Of a DNA stretch of 8,049 nt, positions 5,586-8,049 are shown in pieces. The stretch comes from an uncultured Collinsella sp. GTDB taxonomy: Bacteria; Actinomycetota; Coriobacteriia; Coriobacteriales; Coriobacteriaceae. The first letter of the stretch is position 1; each line of letters starts with the position of its first letter. The notes under the pieces are model-generated. The model was not told where the DNA came from and did no database searches. It saw only the letters and a program-made list of their open reading frames with translations. Both the position numbers and the translations under genes were made by a program. Where the stretch lies: contig CABUGR010000035.1 in the NCBI GenBank assembly GCA_902491135.1, positions 1-8,049 on the forward strand, read 5' to 3'.

Positions 5586-6551
5586 CTACGAACGGCGCGG
5601 CTCGGGAACCACGAGTCTATCGGGGCTCGCGCCCTCGGCATCCATCAGGCTCACGTAGCGAATCGACGGATCCCCATACATCGCGTAGTAATAATTGCCC
5701 GTGCGCGCGCTAAAGCATCCGGTGTAGATAGTCTTCTCGAACTTGCCATCGCCCATCCTGGACGCCCCCTCGATCATCACCACGCCCTCGAGCGAGCGGA
5801 ACATGCGAACGACGTTTTCGGTCTCGCTCTCCTTTTGCGGGTAATTGGCATTGAGGTACGCCGCCTTTACAAAACGGCTCGGCGAATAGCAATCGCCCGG
5901 AATGCCGCGCATGCCGGCACCGGCTCCATAGGGCTTGAGCTCGGCGCCACGCCATGTCGCCGTCTGCGGAAAATCGCTTGTGGCGGTGATATAGGTGCGC
6001 AGGTTTTCCATGTGCCACGGGAAGGTCGGCTGGTTGGCAAGGGTGTCGACCGGATCGTCGTATACATGCAGGCCGTCAGCCATCATCTCGACCACGATGC
6101 TGCGCTGGCTGTCGCCGATAATCCAATGGAGCAGCGACACGCCCAGCCCCTCTCCTGCAGATTTGGCAACAATCACCGTATCGCGCAGCGCAGCCTCGAC
6201 CTCGTCGACCGTCGAGAACGTCGCTGCCACCCACAGGGGAAACTCATAGGCCGCGATATTGGTCTTGCCGTCAACAGGGTCCTCGGCATACTCGGCATAA
6301 CCCGGGAAATTGAGACCCGCCACGGCGAGGCCCGCATCGTTGCCGCAGTCGAAGAACATAGGGTAGTTCTTGCAATCGATGCACATACCGATCACCGCGT
6401 GTGCCGCTGTCACGTCGTCGATAAACGAATACGGAATGTGAAACCCGCGCGGCATCACGCGAACCTGTTGGCCGTAGTCAAAGCTCCAGTCGAGGTTGCG
6501 GCCCAGATACATGTGGCCAGAATTATCGGTAAATCGAATACTCGTACACAT
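5586..6551 (-). CDS. bsh: Bile salt hydrolase (choloylglycine hydrolase)
   Basis: 321 residues, normal for the family. It hydrolyses the amide bond of glycine- or taurine-conjugated bile salts, releasing free bile acid and the amino acid; it is an Ntn-hydrolase without signal peptide, so cytoplasmic. Cys2 (nucleophile after Met removal), Arg18 and Asp21 are in MCTSIRF and GRNLDWSF; Asn81 in AGLNFPGY; Asn173 in LANQPTF; Arg226 in SPSRFVK. This is the complete active-site set, and the sequence tracks Bifidobacterium longum BSH along its length, including YGAGAGMRGIPGD where the bifidobacterial loop reads WGAGVGMHGIPGD. The start at 6551 is fixed by the required Cys2 and by AGGAGG at 6561-6556; the 21-codon upstream extension is not used. 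It is transcribed separately, between a strong terminator upstream and a bidirectional one downstream. Penicillin V acylase is the alternative within the family but fits less well. Confidence 0.95.
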   Translation of the reverse strand: MCTSIRFTDNSGHMYLGRNLDWSFDYGQQVRVMPRGFHIPYSFIDDVTAAHAVIGMCIDCKNYPMFFDCGNDAGLAVAGLNFPGYAEYAEDPVDGKTNIAAYEFPLWVAATFSTVDEVEAALRDTVIVAKSAGEGLGVSLLHWIIGDSQRSIVVEMMADGLHVYDDPVDTLANQPTFPWHMENLRTYITATSDFPQTATWRGAELKPYGAGAGMRGIPGDCYSPSRFVKAAYLNANYPQKESETENVVRMFRSLEGVVMIEGASRMGDGKFEKTIYTGCFSARTGNYYYAMYGDPSIRYVSLMDAEGASPDRLVVPEPRRS

Positions 6552-6617
6552 AGCGCCTCCTAGCTTCACGTTCTTGCTAATTTCATTGTCTCCAAACAAA
6601 AAGGCGCTAAACACAAA

Positions 6618-6651
6618 AGCCCAGACATGACAACAATGTCACGCCCGGGCT
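6618..6651 (-). terminator. Strong intrinsic terminator upstream of the bile salt hydrolase gene
   Basis: On the minus strand a 15-bp stem (6651-6637 with 6632-6618, including three G-U pairs) closes a UUGU loop and is followed by TTTTGTGTTT. It should end transcription arriving from the deformylase-like gene, so the bile salt hydrolase needs a promoter in the 66 nt between this hairpin and its ATG; GACAAT near 6580 is a weak -10 candidate. If transcription instead starts upstream of the hairpin, it could act as an attenuator. Confidence 0.75.
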
Positions 6652-6692
6652 ATTCAAGCTGGATAAACTCAACCAAGTTAACCCCGCAGGTC

Positions 6693-6801
6693 GTCTAAGG
6701 GGTCAAAGTGCCGCAGATTGCCACGAAAGAGGAGCGAAGCGTACTTAAGGTACGCGAGCGACGATTGAGCGGCAAGGTGCGGTGCTTTGGTCCCCTTAGA
6801 C
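6693..6801. repeat. 109-nt imperfect inverted repeat overlapping the deformylase-like gene's stop
   Basis: GTCTAAGGGG (6693-6702) pairs perfectly with CCCCTTAGAC (6792-6801). Inside this, 6704-6715 pairs with 6778-6790 with one bulge and two G-U pairs, 6718-6722 pairs with 6771-6775, and the centre holds GCGTAC-TTAAG-GTACGC (6739-6755). One arm contains the stop codon of the deformylase-like gene. No start codon with an SD or coding pattern is evident inside. The shape suits a dispersed palindromic element or a structured RNA; which one cannot be decided from one copy. Confidence 0.55.
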
Positions 6802-7212
6802 CAACTTTCCAAGACAGTGATCGATCATATGCTGGACCATCTGCGCCTCGAAGCCCACAAAGTCCTGCTTGCGCTCGCGCATCTTGCCGTCGATCACGTC
6901 ATAAGCGACCTTGCACTTGATATAGCGCGTGGACTTGGTGACCTCCTCGTGCGTCAGGCAGCTCTCCTCCATCTTGCTGGCGCCCAGGCCAAACACCAGA
7001 CGGGGGTTGTAGAGTACGTGAGGCTCGCCGGCATCGTCCAGGTAGACGCAAACCTTCTTGGTAACGCCAATCTGGTTAGCGGCAAGGCAGCCGGCATCGT
7101 CGAGCGACTTGATGGTATCGATCAGGTCCTGAGCAACCGACTCGTCCTCGACGGTCGCAACCTCGCAACGCTGGGACAGGATAGCCTCGTCGTGGCAAAG
7201 CTCTTTAATCAT
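6796..7212 (-). CDS. Peptide deformylase-family protein with altered active site
   Basis: 138 residues, resembling the short (~136-140 residue) deformylase-like proteins seen in Gram-positives. True deformylase is a metalloenzyme that removes the formyl group from the initiator Met of new proteins. The three motifs are recognisable: motif 1 AGCLAANQIG (residues 40-49, usually GxGLAAxQ), motif 2 ESCLT (83-87, usually EGCLS, with metal ligand Cys85), and motif 3 QHMIDH (127-132, usually QHExDH). Metal ligands Cys85, His128 and His132 and Gln47 remain, but the catalytic Glu of HExxH is Met129. Metal binding is thus plausible; normal deformylation is doubtful. The start at 7212 is chosen because GGAGG lies 5 nt before it; an ATG four codons earlier (7224) overlaps that SD. 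It is transcribed divergently from the purine permease, and a terminator lies downstream. Confidence 0.85.
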   Translation of the reverse strand: MIKELCHDEAILSQRCEVATVEDESVAQDLIDTIKSLDDAGCLAANQIGVTKKVCVYLDDAGEPHVLYNPRLVFGLGASKMEESCLTHEEVTKSTRYIKCKVAYDVIDGKMRERKQDFVGFEAQMVQHMIDHCLGKLV

Positions 7213-7245
7213 ACGTTCCTCCATAGGGGTCGTTGTAACCGCTTA

Positions 7246-7251
7246 AGTATA
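7246..7251 (-). promoter_or_regulatory. Probable -10 element of the deformylase-like gene
   Basis: TATACT on the minus strand (5 of 6 matches to consensus) lies 34 nt before the start codon. No clear -35 is seen; a short dyad TTTTC-ATGC-GAAAA (7265-7278) covers that position. Confidence 0.4.
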
Positions 7252-7344
7252 CGGTACCCACACATTTTCATGCGAAAAATACCGTCCGTCTGCTACAAAG
7301 CGCCGAACATCAACATGCGAGGAACAACAGCGTCGTAAAGGGGC

Positions 7345-7350
7345 TATAGT
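7345..7350 (+). promoter_or_regulatory. Probable -10 element of the purine permease gene
   Basis: TATAGT lies 55 nt before the ATG at 7406, with a weak GGAACA (7321-7326) 18 nt upstream as a possible -35. The implied leader of about 50 nt contains a 6-bp hairpin (TCGGCC 7368-7373 with GGCCGA 7383-7388) just before the SD. It is too short for, and does not resemble, a purine riboswitch. Confidence 0.35.
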
Positions 7351-7405
7351 AGTTGAGTTCGTGTCAATCGGCCTAAACTCGGGGCCGAACAAGGAAAGGG
7401 TATGC

Positions 7406-8049
7406 ATGGACGAACTTTTTCACGTCAGTGAGCGCAAGTCCACAATCGGGACCGAACTCCGCGCTGGACTGACAACATTCCTGGCGATGGCCTACATCAT
7501 CGCCGTCAACCCCGCGGTGCTCTCGGGCGCTGGCATCGATGCGGGAGCGCTCGCCTGCGCCACCTGCCTGGGCGCCGGCATCATGACCATCTGCATGGGC
7601 ATCTTCGCCAACCGCCCGCTCGCCTGCGCGTCGGGCTTAGGCGTCAACGCGATGATCGCCGGAATCACCACCACCGTCTGCGGCGGTGACTGGCACGTGG
7701 CCATGAGCGTCATCTTCCTCGAGGGTATCGTCATCTTGCTGCTCGTGCTTTGTGGCCTGCGCGAGGCCATCATGGACGCCATCCCGGTTGTCCTGCGTCA
7801 CGCCATCTCGGTGGGTCTGGGCCTGTTCATCGCCATGATTGGCCTGTGCGATGCCGGCATTATCACCGCTGGCGCCGGTACACTCGTCGGTCTGGGCGAC
7901 ATCACCTCCCCCACCTTCATCGTCGGCATCATCTCCATCCTGGTGACGGTCGCCCTCGCCTGCCGCAACGTCCCCGGCTCGCTGCTCATCGGCATCGTCG
8001 TCGCCGTCATCGCCGGTATCCCCCTAGGTGTGACCCAGGCTCCGACCGG
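7406..8049 (+). CDS. NCS2-family purine permease, AzgA/PbuG type (3' end beyond window)
   Basis: The first 214 codons of a membrane protein. It opens with the hallmark of the adenine/guanine/hypoxanthine permease branch (COG2252): a short polar start, then ELRAGLTTFLAMAYIIAVNP (residues ~17-36). It continues with MGIFANRPLACASGLGVNAM (~62-81, corresponding to the usual NxPxAxAPGMGLNA), GLREAIMDAIPVVLRHAISVG and GLGDITSPTFIVGI, as in PbuG-like proteins. The family imports purine bases by proton symport through the cytoplasmic membrane. The ATG at 7406 follows GGAAAGGG (7393-7400) with 5-nt spacing; another ATG at 7402 is out of frame. Hydrophobic segments alternate regularly and the frame is intact to the edge. 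The particular base carried is not predictable here; a full-length family member is roughly 430-480 residues. Confidence 0.92.
   Translation, partial: MDELFHVSERKSTIGTELRAGLTTFLAMAYIIAVNPAVLSGAGIDAGALACATCLGAGIMTICMGIFANRPLACASGLGVNAMIAGITTTVCGGDWHVAMSVIFLEGIVILLLVLCGLREAIMDAIPVVLRHAISVGLGLFIAMIGLCDAGIITAGAGTLVGLGDITSPTFIVGIISILVTVALACRNVPGSLLIGIVVAVIAGIPLGVTQAPT

Noticed and set aside
5835..6563. 242-codon plus-strand open frame opposite the bile salt hydrolase
   Set aside because: It is antisense to a gene with a complete active site, and its composition is that of a shadow frame.
6552..6614. N-terminal extension of the bile salt hydrolase
   Set aside because: The enzyme needs Cys at position 2 as N-terminal nucleophile, and AGGAGG sits directly before the ATG at 6551.
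6708..6920. 70-codon plus-strand open frame across the inverted repeat
   Set aside because: It has no SD, no family resemblance, and it runs into sequence antisense to the deformylase-like gene.
7213..7224. ATG at 7224 as the start of the deformylase-like protein
   Set aside because: This ATG overlaps the GGAGG that serves the ATG at 7212.
7351..7405. Purine riboswitch before the purine permease
   Set aside because: The implied leader is about 50 nt with only one 6-bp hairpin and none of the three-way-junction consensus.

Overview
The window is GC-rich bacterial chromosomal DNA with compact, mostly single-gene transcription units. The gene set points to a gut Coriobacteriia (Actinomycetota), most likely Collinsella or a close relative. 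The pointers are a bile salt hydrolase very similar to the bifidobacterial enzymes, an AlaA-type aminotransferase carrying an N-terminal helix-turn-helix (HTH) domain, a long Kup potassium transporter, strongly GC-ending codons, and GTG starts behind strong Shine-Dalgarno (SD) sites. The genus call is inference. I see no mobile element, CRISPR array, tRNA or rRNA, and no gene-free stretch longer than 300 bases.

Layout, left to right. (1) 1-1067, minus: an aminotransferase running off the left edge. Its reading frame continues without a stop into an upstream XRE-type HTH domain, so it reads as a DNA-binding domain/aminotransferase fusion. Its upstream region (1089-1169) carries four copies of an 8-bp box placed over two promoter-like elements. 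(2) 1230-2087, minus: a LysR regulator, divergent from (3) 2206-3117, plus: an EamA/DMT-family ten-helix exporter. A textbook LysR box lies between them at 2160-2176. (4) 3276-5506, plus: a Kup potassium/proton symporter whose 5' end looks frameshifted. The well-supported GTG start at 3276 is out of frame with the transporter body, which begins at an ATG (3356) with no SD. A bidirectional hairpin terminator at 5529-5560 separates it from (5) 5586-6551, minus: a bile salt hydrolase with all expected active-site residues. (6) 6796-7212, minus: a peptide-deformylase-family protein whose catalytic Glu is replaced by Met. It is followed by a 109-nt imperfect inverted repeat and a strong intrinsic terminator before the bile salt hydrolase. 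(7) 7406-right edge, plus: a purine permease of the AzgA/PbuG (NCS2) type, divergent from the deformylase-like gene.

The genes do not form one pathway. Local regulatory logic is visible in three places: probable autoregulation of the HTH-aminotransferase through the AATTGAAC boxes, LysR control of the adjacent exporter, and a palindrome-rich leader before kup. The items most worth checking are the HTH-aminotransferase fusion with its operator array, the active-site-altered deformylase, the kup frameshift, and the 109-nt inverted repeat.
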